From Arenicella chitinivorans (GTDB lineage: Bacteria; Pseudomonadota; Gammaproteobacteria; Arenicellales; Arenicellaceae), in contig NZ_BMXA01000001.1 of NCBI RefSeq assembly GCF_014651515.1, forward strand, positions 806,001-870,000: a stretch of DNA of 64,000 nucleotides. Direction: 5' to 3'. Below, piece after piece: positions 28,895 to 36,970 of the stretch. The translations under genes and the position numbers were made by a program. The notes beneath the pieces were generated by a model that was given only the letters and a program-made list of their open reading frames with translations, was not told the origin of the DNA and did not search any database. Each line of letters begins with the position of its first letter. Position 1 is the stretch's first letter.

Positions 28895-30177
28895 GACGCA
28901 CTGTTGCGGATTGGGTGGACTATATTCAAACTCTGCATGCGCGAGAAATTGAACTTACTTTAGAGCGAGTCCAACAGGTGTATCAGCGCTTGCTTGATGA
29001 TGAACTCGGTTTTAAGGTGATCAGTGTTGCGGGTACCAATGGTAAAGGCAGCTCCGCCGCAATGTTGGCTGCTATCTACCAAGCGGCAGGCTATCGAGTA
29101 GGTAAGTACACGTCGCCACATTTGAAAGACTTTAATGAGCGTATTGAAATTCAAGGTCAGGCAATTTCGGACGTGGAACTGTTAAGCTCGTTTGTAGCGG
29201 TTGAAAAAGCACGCGATAAAACACCGATCACGTACTTTGAATTCGCGACGCTAACAGCAATCGAGGCGTTTGAACGAGCCAATATTGACATCGCCATTAT
29301 GGAGGTCGGTCTCGGTGGTCGCTTGGATGCGGTCAATATTCTCGATGCGGATGTAGCGATTGTTACCAACATTTCTATCGATCATACTGCTTGGCTGGGT
29401 AACACAGTTGAAGAGATCGCGGTGGAGAAGGCCGGAATTGCGCGCCCTGGTAAGCCGTGTGTCATTGGAATGATCGACCCGCCAACAACTTTGCTTACGA
29501 GCTGCGCTGAAATTGGTGCTGCTTGTCATCGTCACGGGCTAGCCTATCAGATAATTGAGCAGCCAAGCCAGAGTTGGAACCTGATTACGCCTGAGCGTGG
29601 ATTGCATGATTTACCATTGCCATTTGGTCAGTCAGGTATGCAGTTGCAAAATGCCGCCGCCGTTGTTTACGCCTGTTTGCTGCTGAATCCAGTACTGCCG
29701 GTGAGCGAAGCACAGCTGCGTGATGGGCTGACTCAAGCGCGTATTTACGGTCGATGCCAACTTGTACAAGAAAAACCCGCGATTGTGGTGGATGTGGCAC
29801 ACAACGTCGCGTCGGTGGCTAGGTTGCATGATTTTCTAATGCAACACTCGATCTCGGGACGAGTTATTGCCGTCTGTGGCATGCTGAAGGACAAACAGAT
29901 CGAGCTTAGTCTCGAGCACATACATAAATTGGTGGACGTCTGGCACCTTGGCTCGATTAACAATCCTCGTGGTGCGTCATCGCAGCAACTTGCCGCGACC
30001 CTAGCGCAACTCGGTGCTGACACCGCCTCACTGCATGCCTATGAGAGTCCATTGGTTGCTTTCGAAGCCGCTAAAGCAACATTAACAGTGGATGACCTTC
30101 TTGTGGTTTTTGGATCGTTTTTTGTGGCAGGTGATATACTTCGCGTGCTTGAAAGTAGCGATCATTCTGATCGGTAG
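28891..30177 (+). CDS. folC: Bifunctional folylpolyglutamate/dihydrofolate synthase
   Basis: The 428-residue ligase adds glutamate to dihydropteroate and to folates, using ATP. The P-loop is VAGTNGKGSSAAML (about 45-58), followed by GKYTSPHLKDFNERI, the omega loop and substrate region. EVGLGGRLDAVN and TNISIDHTAWLGNT are the Mur-ligase metal and nucleotide motifs. VVDVAHNV and VCGMLKDKQ mark the C-terminal domain. The start overlaps trpF by 4 nt, so translational coupling is likely. Its neighbour downstream is the SPOR-domain gene, as in E. coli (folC-dedD-cvpA-purF). Confidence 0.96.
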   Translation: MRRTVADWVDYIQTLHAREIELTLERVQQVYQRLLDDELGFKVISVAGTNGKGSSAAMLAAIYQAAGYRVGKYTSPHLKDFNERIEIQGQAISDVELLSSFVAVEKARDKTPITYFEFATLTAIEAFERANIDIAIMEVGLGGRLDAVNILDADVAIVTNISIDHTAWLGNTVEEIAVEKAGIARPGKPCVIGMIDPPTTLLTSCAEIGAACHRHGLAYQIIEQPSQSWNLITPERGLHDLPLPFGQSGMQLQNAAAVVYACLLLNPVLPVSEAQLRDGLTQARIYGRCQLVQEKPAIVVDVAHNVASVARLHDFLMQHSISGRVIAVCGMLKDKQIELSLEHIHKLVDVWHLGSINNPRGASSQQLAATLAQLGADTASLHAYESPLVAFEAAKATLTVDDLLVVFGSFFVAGDILRVLESSDHSDR

Positions 30178-30190
30178 GGTTTTTGGGATA

Positions 30191-31015
30191 ATGAGTAAAA
30201 GTACAACAACACCAGAAGAAAAAGGCCTGGAGTTCAATCTAAAGCACCGTGTTACCGGCGCGGCCGTGCTTCTGTTCTTTGGTGCGTTGGTGATTCCGTG
30301 GTTGTTGGGGCCGCCGAGTGCTGCCAGCAAGGCAGGCGTTGATGAAATGGTTGACGAGGAAGCGACGTTGGCCTCTGCAAAAGAAATCGAACGAGTACTG
30401 CTTGGGCCCGATGCGCAAACGGCGGAGGTGCCAGAAGAAACCGTCTATATTTCGAAGATTACCCCGTTGGACGGAACGTCGCAGACTCAGGAGGACGAAG
30501 CTGCGACCACCAAGCAGGTGGACTCCAAAGCAGAGAAAGTCGCTGAGCTGAATGACGATGCATCGTCATCTAGCTCTGAGGCGGTCACCAAAAAAACGCC
30601 TGAAGTGGCAAAACAAGCTACTACAAAAACAGAGACTAAGCCGACTCAAAAGCCCGTTGACGATGCCAAGCAAGTAGCGGTTAAGCAAGGACAGACCGAG
30701 CAGAAAGCACGCGAAAAAGCGTTGTTGGCAGCATTAGAGGCAGAAAGTAAAACCGAAGCCAACAAAAATTTGACGGTTGGCTGGATTGTGCAGGTCGGCC
30801 TCTTTGTCGAGAAAAGTGGTGCGCAAGCGCAGGTTAACGCGTTGAAAGAAAAGGGGTTCAGCGCACACACGACCGTGGTCGATACCAATCGTGGGCCAAA
30901 AACAGGAACTCGCGTCTGGATTGGGCCATTTGAAAAGCGCACCGACGCCGAATCACATAATCAGCAGTTACGTGCAAAAATGGGGAAGGCCGGTTTTATT
31001 CGGGTGTATCCTTAA
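30191..31015 (+). CDS. dedD: SPOR-domain inner-membrane protein (DedD-like)
   Basis: The 274-residue product has a single membrane helix near the N-terminus (GAAVLLFFGALVIPWLLG, about 22-39) followed by a long Lys/Glu/Thr-rich periplasmic linker. The C-terminal SPOR domain is about 195-272 (WIVQVGLFVEKSGAQAQVNA ... TRVWIGPFEKRTDAE). SPOR domains bind denuded glycan strands at the septum, and the folC-dedD-cvpA-purF position supports DedD. The start at 30191, 13 nt after folC, has GGGAT just upstream; an ATG-like start inside folC at 30092 would add 33 residues and is rejected. Confidence 0.88.
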   Translation: MSKSTTTPEEKGLEFNLKHRVTGAAVLLFFGALVIPWLLGPPSAASKAGVDEMVDEEATLASAKEIERVLLGPDAQTAEVPEETVYISKITPLDGTSQTQEDEAATTKQVDSKAEKVAELNDDASSSSSEAVTKKTPEVAKQATTKTETKPTQKPVDDAKQVAVKQGQTEQKAREKALLAALEAESKTEANKNLTVGWIVQVGLFVEKSGAQAQVNALKEKGFSAHTTVVDTNRGPKTGTRVWIGPFEKRTDAESHNQQLRAKMGKAGFIRVYP

Positions 31016-31067
31016 CGTTTGATTAGATGGCAACTTAAACGCACTATTTACAGCAAGAGAAATAATT

Positions 31068-31667
31068 ATGGGTGGATTTGATTGGATTATTGCGGTGGTT
31101 TTTCTGATTTCCGTTTTAATCGGTGCAATGCGAGGATTCGCCAAGGAAGCATTGTCACTAGCTGCTTGGATCGTATCAATTTGGCTGGCCTTCACTTTTT
31201 GCTCTGAAGCCGGGGAGTTTGTAAACCAGTATGTTCGGATTCCAAACCCAACGTTCCGAGACTGGGCAGGCTTTGCTGTAATTTTTCTGGGCGGATTGAT
31301 TGCCTTCGAATTGGCGAGTTATCTAATCATCAAACTATTGATTCGTGGTCCTGTTCGCGGGGTTGACCACGTGCTTGGAATTGGCTTTGGCGCCTTGCGT
31401 GCTGCTGCGATTGTTGTGGCTTTTGTCATCGTTGGTCGTGGCTTCGCATTAGAAGATTCTGGTTGGTGGCAAAACTCAAGGCACATCGGCTACTTTGAAA
31501 TGATGGCGGATTCGATCGAGCCGTTATTTCCTGAGAGTTGGCGTGTTCAGACTGAGGAAGCAGTTGATCAGAGCAAGGCAGTGATTGATGTCGCTGGCAA
31601 CTTGACTCCCAAGACTGAGACGGCCCAGGAATTTGAATCCGACCTTGATGAGGCAACTCAGGAATAA
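31068..31667 (+). CDS. cvpA: CvpA family membrane protein
   Basis: The 199-residue product has four predicted membrane helices (IIAVVFLISVLIGAMRG, ALSLAAWIVSIWLAFTF, WAGFAVIFLGGLIAFELASY, AAAIVVAFVIVGRG). The conserved charged turn MRGFAKEALSL is typical of CvpA. The family is required for colicin V production in E. coli and for envelope or bile tolerance in some species; its molecular function is unsettled. It sits directly before purF, the conserved order. GAGAAATA precedes the ATG. Confidence 0.93.
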   Translation: MGGFDWIIAVVFLISVLIGAMRGFAKEALSLAAWIVSIWLAFTFCSEAGEFVNQYVRIPNPTFRDWAGFAVIFLGGLIAFELASYLIIKLLIRGPVRGVDHVLGIGFGALRAAAIVVAFVIVGRGFALEDSGWWQNSRHIGYFEMMADSIEPLFPESWRVQTEEAVDQSKAVIDVAGNLTPKTETAQEFESDLDEATQE

Positions 31668-31674
31668 AAAAAGT

Positions 31675-31708
31675 TGCAACATGTCAGCAAGTGCTGAGAA
31701 ATGTTGTA
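31675..31708 (+). other. Hairpin in the cvpA-purF intergenic leader
   Basis: TGCAACAT (31675-31682) pairs with ATGTTGTA (31701-31708), enclosing a second stem TCAGC/GCTGA with a 4-nt loop. No T-run follows, so it is not a standard terminator. It may be an attenuating or mRNA-processing hairpin before purF. No PurR-like operator was recognised. Confidence 0.4.
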
Positions 31709-31792
31709 TGATTCGGGCTTTCCGATGTGCTGCAGGTTATGTCGTTCGTGCAGCATACAAATCACCACCTTAGATTTGCCAGAGAGAAGATT

Positions 31793-33322
31793 ATGTGCGG
31801 TGTGTTAGGTATTGTCGGTAAGTCACCCGTCAGCACCAGCTTGTACGATGGGTTGACCGTGTTGCAGCACCGGGGCCAGGATGCCGCTGGTATCTTGACT
31901 TGCGATGAAAACGGGTTTGTGAACCTGCGCAAGGACAACGGTCTGGTCAAGGATGTGTTTTTTACACGTCATATGCAGCGTTTGACCGGAAATATCGGGA
32001 TAGCACACTGCCGCTATCCGACCGCCGGGTCAAGTTCGCCTGCTGAGGCGCAGCCGTTTTATGTCAATTCACCATTTGGTATTGCCCTAGCGCATAATGG
32101 TAATCTCACTAATGCGGATAATCTGCGTCGCCGTATTTTTCGTGATGACCTACGTCACATCAATACCACATCGGACTCGGAAATTTTACTCAATGTGTTA
32201 GCGCATGAAATCTACAATGCGTTAGGCAAGAATACTTACACGCTTCGCAATAAACATATTTTTCAAGCAGTCGAAGGTGTATTCAAGCGTTGTCGTGGTG
32301 GTTATGCGGTCGTGGCTTACATTATGGGTGTCGGTTTGGTCGCGTTTCGTGACAAATTTGGCATTCGCCCTTTGATCTACGGGTATCGAGACACCGACAA
32401 CGGCCGCGAGTATATGGTGGCGTCCGAAAGTGTTGCGTTGGACAGTCAGGGCTATAAAGTCATTGCCGATGTAAAGCCCGGTGAAGCGATTATTCTGCCG
32501 ATTGAAGGCGAGATCGCCACGCATCAATGCGTAACCGATTACAGTTATGCGCCATGCATTTTTGAGCAGGTCTACTTGGCGCGTCCAGATTCCATGATCG
32601 ATGGCATCTCGGTATACCGTACGCGTATGCGGATGGGTGAGAAATTAGCGCGCAAAATTCTGCGTGAATGGCCTGATCATGACATCGACGTTGTGATCCC
32701 GATTCCAGATACCAGTCGCACCGCCGCGCTCGAGATGTCTCAGTTGTTGGGTGTGCGATACCGCGAAGGTTTTATTAAGAATCGTTACATTGGCCGCACG
32801 TTTATTATGCCGGGTCAAGAGCAGCGCAAAAAATCGGTACGGCAGAAGCTGAACGCGATTGAGCTCGAATTTCGCGACAAGAACGTGATGCTGGTGGACG
32901 ATTCTATCGTGCGCGGTACCACCTCAAAGCAAATTGTGCAGATGGCTCGCGAAGCGGGCGCGAAACGAGTGTATTTTGCCTCTGCCGCGCCTCCAGTGCG
33001 CTATCCAAACGTGTACGGGATTGACATGCCTGCTGCCTCTGAGCTGATCGCGAATAACCGCACAGTTGAGCAGGTGCAGGAGCAAATTGGTGCAGATCGG
33101 TTGTTCTATCAGGATCTACAAGATTTGATTGATTCGGCATCGGAGGGTAATCCACAAATCACCGAATTTGATACTTCCTGCTTTAGCAAGCGTTATGTTA
33201 CTGGCGATGTGGATGACGCATATTTCAAGCGACTGGAACGACTTCGTAGCGACGATGCAAAGAAATCCAAAAGTGGTGCGGGAACCTCTGAGCTGCGTGA
33301 CGTCAGTCAGGTTTCCAATTAA
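31793..33322 (+). CDS. purF: Amidophosphoribosyltransferase
   Basis: The 509-residue enzyme makes phosphoribosylamine from PRPP and glutamine, the first purine step. The start at 31793 is fixed by the N-terminal nucleophile: MCGVLGIVG, Cys2 becoming residue 1 after Met removal. An in-frame start at 31727 would destroy this and is rejected. The glutaminase domain contains [11 protein letters not shown] and NGNLTN. The PRTase domain carries the PRPP loop [24 protein letters not shown] is a good ribosome site. It is followed 5 nt later by metZ. Confidence 0.97.
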   Translation: MCGVLGIVGKSPVSTSLYDGLTVLQHRGQDAAGILTCDENGFVNLRKDNGLVKDVFFTRHMQRLTGNIGIAHCRYPTAGSSSPAEAQPFYVNSPFGIALAHNGNLTNADNLRRRIFRDDLRHINTTSDSEILLNVLAHEIYNALGKNTYTLRNKHIFQAVEGVFKRCRGGYAVVAYIMGVGLVAFRDKFGIRPLIYGYRDTDNGREYMVASESVALDSQGYKVIADVKPGEAIILPIEGEIATHQCVTDYSYAPCIFEQVYLARPDSMIDGISVYRTRMRMGEKLARKILREWPDHDIDVVIPIPDTSRTAALEMSQLLGVRYREGFIKNRYIGRTFIMPGQEQRKKSVRQKLNAIELEFRDKNVMLVDDSIVRGTTSKQIVQMAREAGAKRVYFASAAPPVRYPNVYGIDMPAASELIANNRTVEQVQEQIGADRLFYQDLQDLIDSASEGNPQITEFDTSCFSKRYVTGDVDDAYFKRLERLRSDDAKKSKSGAGTSELRDVSQVSN

Positions 33323-33327
33323 AGAAC

Positions 33328-34518
33328 ATGGTGAAAAAAGCACTCAAAGATTACCGGCCCGCCACCCAAGCTGTCAGAGTGGGACAGTTACGCGGTTCAG
33401 AAGGCGAGCATAGCGAGCCGATTTATACGACATCGAGCTTTGTGTTCGATTCAGCTGCCCAATGTGCGGCTCGGTTCTCGTATGAAGAGCCTGGGAATAT
33501 TTACTCACGTTTCACCAACCCCACGGTACGCGTTTTCGAAGAACGTCTGGCCGCGCTGGAGGGCGGTGAGTCTTGTGTCGCCACAGCCTCGGGCATGTCT
33601 GCTATGTTGGCGGTGTGCATGTCAGCCTTGAGTGCAGGGGATCACGTAGTCTCGGCACGCTCGATCTTTGGTGCGAGTCAGATATTGTTGAGTGGTTTGC
33701 TGGCAAAGTTCGGTGTTACGACCACGTTTGTGGATCTGAGCGACCTTGCCGCATGGCGGGCCGCACTGACTGATAAAACACGCATGGTGTTTTTTGAAAC
33801 GCCGACCAATCCGTTAATGGAAATTGCGGATATTGCTGCGATTTCAAATCTGGTGCATGACTATGACCCGAACATTAAGGTGGTAGTCGACAATTGCTTC
33901 TGTACTCCGGTGCTACAACAGCCGCTAAGCTTAGGCGCCGACGTTGTATTACACTCGGCCACCAAGTTTATTGATGGGCAAGGTCGATGCGTTGGAGGGG
34001 CAGTTGTCGGTGACCAGTCCTTTGTTGGTGAATCAGTGCTTGGGTTTATGCGAACAGCCGGTCCGTCGATGAGTCCGTTTAATGCATGGACGTTTGCAAA
34101 AGGTTTGGAGACGCTGGCGCTGCGGGTAAACCAAGCCTGTGATAACGCGGCTCAATTGGCTGACTATCTCTACACACACAAAGGGGTCGCCAATGTCTAT
34201 TACCCTGGTTTGACCAGTCATCCGCAACATGCGCTGGCAATGCAACAGCAGGGTAAGGGCGGTGCGGTGGTGTCGTTCGAGGTCAATGGCGGTCGAGATG
34301 CTGCTTGGCGCATTATTGATCAAACACAGTTGTTGTCAATTACCGCGAACCTGGGTGATACGCGAACCACAATCACGCACCCATACACTACGACGCATGC
34401 GCGCTGGTCCGAGGAAGATAAAGCTGCCGCTGGCATAACGGAAGGACTAATCCGAATTGCGGTTGGTTTGGAAGACCCGCTCGACATTATCGAAGATATT
34501 CGTTTGCCAAGCCTCTGA
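33328..34518 (+). CDS. metZ: O-succinylhomoserine sulfhydrylase
   Basis: The 396-residue PLP enzyme of the Cys/Met-metabolism family makes homocysteine from O-succinylhomoserine and sulfide. The PLP Lys is Lys213 in HSATKFIDGQGR. Other family motifs are YSRFTNPTV, ATASGMSAM and ETPTNPLMEI. The purF-metZ order is that of Pseudomonas-type genomes and supports MetZ over MetB or MetC. The spacing of 5 nt suggests co-transcription with purF. Confidence 0.92.
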   Translation: MVKKALKDYRPATQAVRVGQLRGSEGEHSEPIYTTSSFVFDSAAQCAARFSYEEPGNIYSRFTNPTVRVFEERLAALEGGESCVATASGMSAMLAVCMSALSAGDHVVSARSIFGASQILLSGLLAKFGVTTTFVDLSDLAAWRAALTDKTRMVFFETPTNPLMEIADIAAISNLVHDYDPNIKVVVDNCFCTPVLQQPLSLGADVVLHSATKFIDGQGRCVGGAVVGDQSFVGESVLGFMRTAGPSMSPFNAWTFAKGLETLALRVNQACDNAAQLADYLYTHKGVANVYYPGLTSHPQHALAMQQQGKGGAVVSFEVNGGRDAAWRIIDQTQLLSITANLGDTRTTITHPYTTTHARWSEEDKAAAGITEGLIRIAVGLEDPLDIIEDIRLPSL

Positions 34519-34577
34519 TTTGCACGCTAACAAGGTTGCACGACCTTGTCTCGCCAGTATTGCCTCTTATCGCAGTT

Positions 34578-34614
34578 AAAAAAAAGCCCCGCAAAGCATG
34601 TGCTTGGCGGAGCT
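34578..34614 (-). terminator. Intrinsic terminator for the minus-strand outer-membrane protein gene
   Basis: Read on the minus strand, AGCTCCGC pairs with GCGGGGCT (one G-U) and an inner AAGC/GCTT extends the stem. Eight T follow (plus-strand A-run 34578-34585). It lies about 120 nt beyond the stop at 34731 and 60 nt past the metZ stop, so it could also slow transcription from the other side. Confidence 0.8.
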
Positions 34615-34730
34615 CACGGTCTTAGCTTTGTTATCGCTATTTATCGTGCTTCATGAAAACTGAATCAATAAATCACGAAGGCTGCTAGGTTGGTTGTTAG
34701 AGTTCAGCGCGATAACTTTGGCGACAAATA

Positions 34731-35333
34731 CTAGAATGTCAGTAGGGCATTCACACCCAGAGTGCCGACATCTGCGTCGCCGGAATCTTGGGTATATTCA
34801 ACTTCGATAATACCTAACTCATTGATGCGATAGCCGATACCAACACCGACGGCGATCGAGACATCTTCATAGTCACGGTCTAGCAGGCTGACCGGCGCGA
34901 TGTTCAGATCAACATACGATAGACCGCCTTTGAGCTTGTAAAACAGAGCGCCTGGCGAGCGATAGGTAAAATAAGCGTTAATGATGTCGGCTTCATAGGT
35001 GCCAAATGCATCTGGTCTTGCTGGTACGAGGGCGAGATTGTTCACCACAGAAACTTCACCTTCGTCCGCATTAATGTATTCGATTTCAAAGCTGGACGTA
35101 CCTTGGCCAACGCTGGTAGCAAATTCATAACCCAGAACGATGCCAACGCCATCGGCATCTTTGGTGTCCGCAACATTCGGGTCGACATTGACGTATTTGG
35201 CGCCAACTATCCATTTGCCTGGTGCCTTTTTGCCGAAGAAAGGCCCATCTGCGTCATCGGCAGCAAACGCTGGCGCGCTGGTAGCCAGGCACGCAATCGC
35301 AGCGAGACTGCTTATGAGATTTAATTTTTTCAT
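34731..35333 (-). CDS. Outer-membrane beta-barrel protein
   Basis: The 200-residue product has a clear signal peptide (MKKLNLISSLAAIACLATSA, cleavage AFA-A). The mature part shows alternating amphipathic strands and ends in LLTF, a C-terminal Phe as recognised by the BAM complex. Its size fits an 8-stranded barrel of the OmpA-like/opacity-porin type. Strands such as KWIVGAKYVNV, IVLGYEFATS, FYKLKGGLSYVDL and GIIEVEYTQ are visible. Ligand or transport role is unknown. It is a monocistronic unit with its own terminator, convergent with metZ. Confidence 0.8.
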   Translation of the reverse strand: MKKLNLISSLAAIACLATSAPAFAADDADGPFFGKKAPGKWIVGAKYVNVDPNVADTKDADGVGIVLGYEFATSVGQGTSSFEIEYINADEGEVSVVNNLALVPARPDAFGTYEADIINAYFTYRSPGALFYKLKGGLSYVDLNIAPVSLLDRDYEDVSIAVGVGIGYRINELGIIEVEYTQDSGDADVGTLGVNALLTF

Positions 35334-35629
35334 TTTTGTATCACTCCCTCTTTCATCTAGTCGGGTCTGAATGTGTCAAACGGGTCGACAAACCGAGGTC
35401 TACAGCAGGGGAGAATCCTACAATTGATCCACGGATGACACAGATTTTACGGTTAGGCCGATCTGAATCGGTTTGTATGAGGCTAAACCTTATAATAAAA
35501 AACGTTACACTTCAATGATTTGAGTATATTCCTTTGGGTAATTTAAGAAGTTGTTTCTAGGATTAATTCGGCCTGTCTATCGTGTAATACGGCTTGGTGC
35601 GAGGCCTCGCACATTGTAGAATCGCGCGC

Positions 35630-35932
35630 ATGAGGATTCTTGCCAGTATGCTGTTTATTCTGTTGATCTACCTACAGGCCAAATTATGGTTTGGCGGTCA
35701 CGGTGTATTTCAGTTATGGTCACTGCAAAATACCATCGCGCAAGAGCGTGCACGTAACGACGAACTTAGTCAACGAAATGAAGCGTTGCATGCCGAGGTC
35801 AAGGAGTTGAAAGAAGGGCGTGAAGCACTCGAAGAGCGTGCGCGGAGTCAGCTTGGGTTTATCAAGGACGGCGAAACCTTTTACCGAGTGATTCCACACG
35901 CGTCAGATAACACCGCCGATTCACAGCCCTGA
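35630..35932 (+). CDS. ftsB: Cell division protein FtsB
   Basis: The 100-residue bitopic protein has an N-terminal membrane helix (ILASMLFILLIYLQAKLWF, about 3-21) followed by a coiled coil (about 28-70, LQNTIAQERARNDELSQRN). The conserved end is ARSQLGFIKDGETFYRVI, the FtsB/DivIC signature. It forms the FtsQLB complex that activates septal peptidoglycan synthesis. The start at 35630 gives the normal length; an upstream in-frame start at 35594 lacks support. The common partners eno (upstream) and ispD (downstream) are not adjacent here. Confidence 0.92.
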   Translation: MRILASMLFILLIYLQAKLWFGGHGVFQLWSLQNTIAQERARNDELSQRNEALHAEVKELKEGREALEERARSQLGFIKDGETFYRVIPHASDNTADSQP

Positions 35933-35933
35933 A

Positions 35934-36665
35934 TCACGCGATACTCTGGTTGTCGATGTGTAGGCCGTTGGCATCGGCTCGAAGAATGCTGCTGGTTTTG
36001 TCCCAGTCTCCCAGCACATAACGTGTTAGTTGGCCGCCATCTGCGCCAGCATAGCGATGGATATTTTGGCGGTGCGTATGGCCGTGGATCATCTGCGTAA
36101 CGGCATGCTGTTCAAAGGTTTTCAGTACCGCTGATTCGGTGACATCCATGATTGACATGCTGACTTCGGCTTTATGTTCATGGCTCTGCATGCGTGCTTC
36201 TTTGGCTTTGGCGATACGTTCTGGGATGGAAAGAGTCAGAAAGGCATCGCAGAATGGGCGATTAGTCATCATTTGTTGCCGAAACGCCTGATGCGCCACA
36301 TCATCGGTGCACAAGCTGTCGCCGTGCAGAAGCAGTGTTGGCGTGCCATACAGATCAATGACGCTTTCATCAGGTAGAATCTCAAACCCAGTACGTTGGG
36401 TAAATGTGTCCCGTACCAAGAAGTCTCGATTACCTGCGATGAAATAACATGCTGTGTGCTGGCTGAGCTGTTTCATGGCGTCCAGCAGTGGATCCGCGCC
36501 GAGCATGCTGGCGGCGTCATCGCCGATCCAGAATTCGAATAAATCCCCCAGCACATAGACGCGCTCTGCGGTTGGTGCGAGTGAGGACAAAAAGTGTAAA
36601 TACGCCGAAATTAGCTCTGGCCTTTCCGGCGTCAAATGCAGGTCAGAGAGGAAGTAAGTATGCAT
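35934..36665 (-). CDS. lpxH: UDP-2,3-diacylglucosamine diphosphatase
   Basis: The 243-residue metallophosphoesterase hydrolyses UDP-2,3-diacylglucosamine to lipid X in lipid A synthesis at the inner face of the cytoplasmic membrane. Metal-binding motifs are FLSDLHL, LGDLFEFWIGDD, AGNRDF, LHGDSL and HGHTH, in the LpxH order. The start at 36665 places MHTYFLSDLHL at the N-terminus, as in the family; the 36701 alternative adds 12 residues. It is convergent with ftsB and the genes nearly abut. Confidence 0.95.
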   Translation of the reverse strand: MHTYFLSDLHLTPERPELISAYLHFLSSLAPTAERVYVLGDLFEFWIGDDAASMLGADPLLDAMKQLSQHTACYFIAGNRDFLVRDTFTQRTGFEILPDESVIDLYGTPTLLLHGDSLCTDDVAHQAFRQQMMTNRPFCDAFLTLSIPERIAKAKEARMQSHEHKAEVSMSIMDVTESAVLKTFEQHAVTQMIHGHTHRQNIHRYAGADGGQLTRYVLGDWDKTSSILRADANGLHIDNQSIA

Positions 36666-36834
36666 CCGTGTATTGTATGCGAGCTTGTCGGCAAAGGGCA
36701 ATCCTGCAGTATTTTGTGCTGTGAGCTATCATCTTGATGAATGTTTTACATTGCTAAATTTACGAAATGCCTAACATTCAACGGTTTAAGTGTTTGCAAG
36801 GCCGCGAAAACACTGGAAAAAAGCCGAATTGGCC

Positions 36835-36863
36835 GTTGCGTTTAATCCCTCTGCGTTTATAAT
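36835..36863 (+). promoter_or_regulatory. Sigma-70 promoter of the ilv operon
   Basis: TTGCGT (36835-36840) and a perfect TATAAT (36858-36863) are 17 nt apart. Transcription would start near 36870, about 100 nt before the GTG of the acetolactate synthase gene. Confidence 0.75.
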
Positions 36864-36876
36864 TTCTCGCTCGACC

Positions 36877-36905
36877 AAAGCGCCCGCCAGCGGGCCTTTT
36901 TCTTT
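36877..36905 (+). terminator. Terminator-like hairpin in the ilv leader
   Basis: AAAG-(C)-GCCCG pairs with CGGGC-CTTT (9 bp with one bulge) around CCAG, followed by T-rich TTCTTT. It begins only about 8 nt after the predicted transcription start, which is too near for a classic leader-peptide attenuator. It may be an attenuator element, an mRNA-stabilising 5' hairpin, or the end of a transcript from upstream. Confidence 0.6.
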
Positions 36906-36970
36906 GGAAGTCATACGTGCCGCTTCAGCACAGACAACCAAACCAGCTGATCTAATAGACGGAGACTACG

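Larger units (their letters stand above)
36666..36970. other. 305-bp intergenic region between lpxH and the ilv operon
   Basis: This AT-rich region carries the ilv promoter and hairpin listed separately and should carry the minus-strand lpxH promoter. No leader peptide rich in Leu, Ile or Val codons was found between the proposed transcription start and the ilv start codon. Overlapping short frames are taken as chance. Confidence 0.5.
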
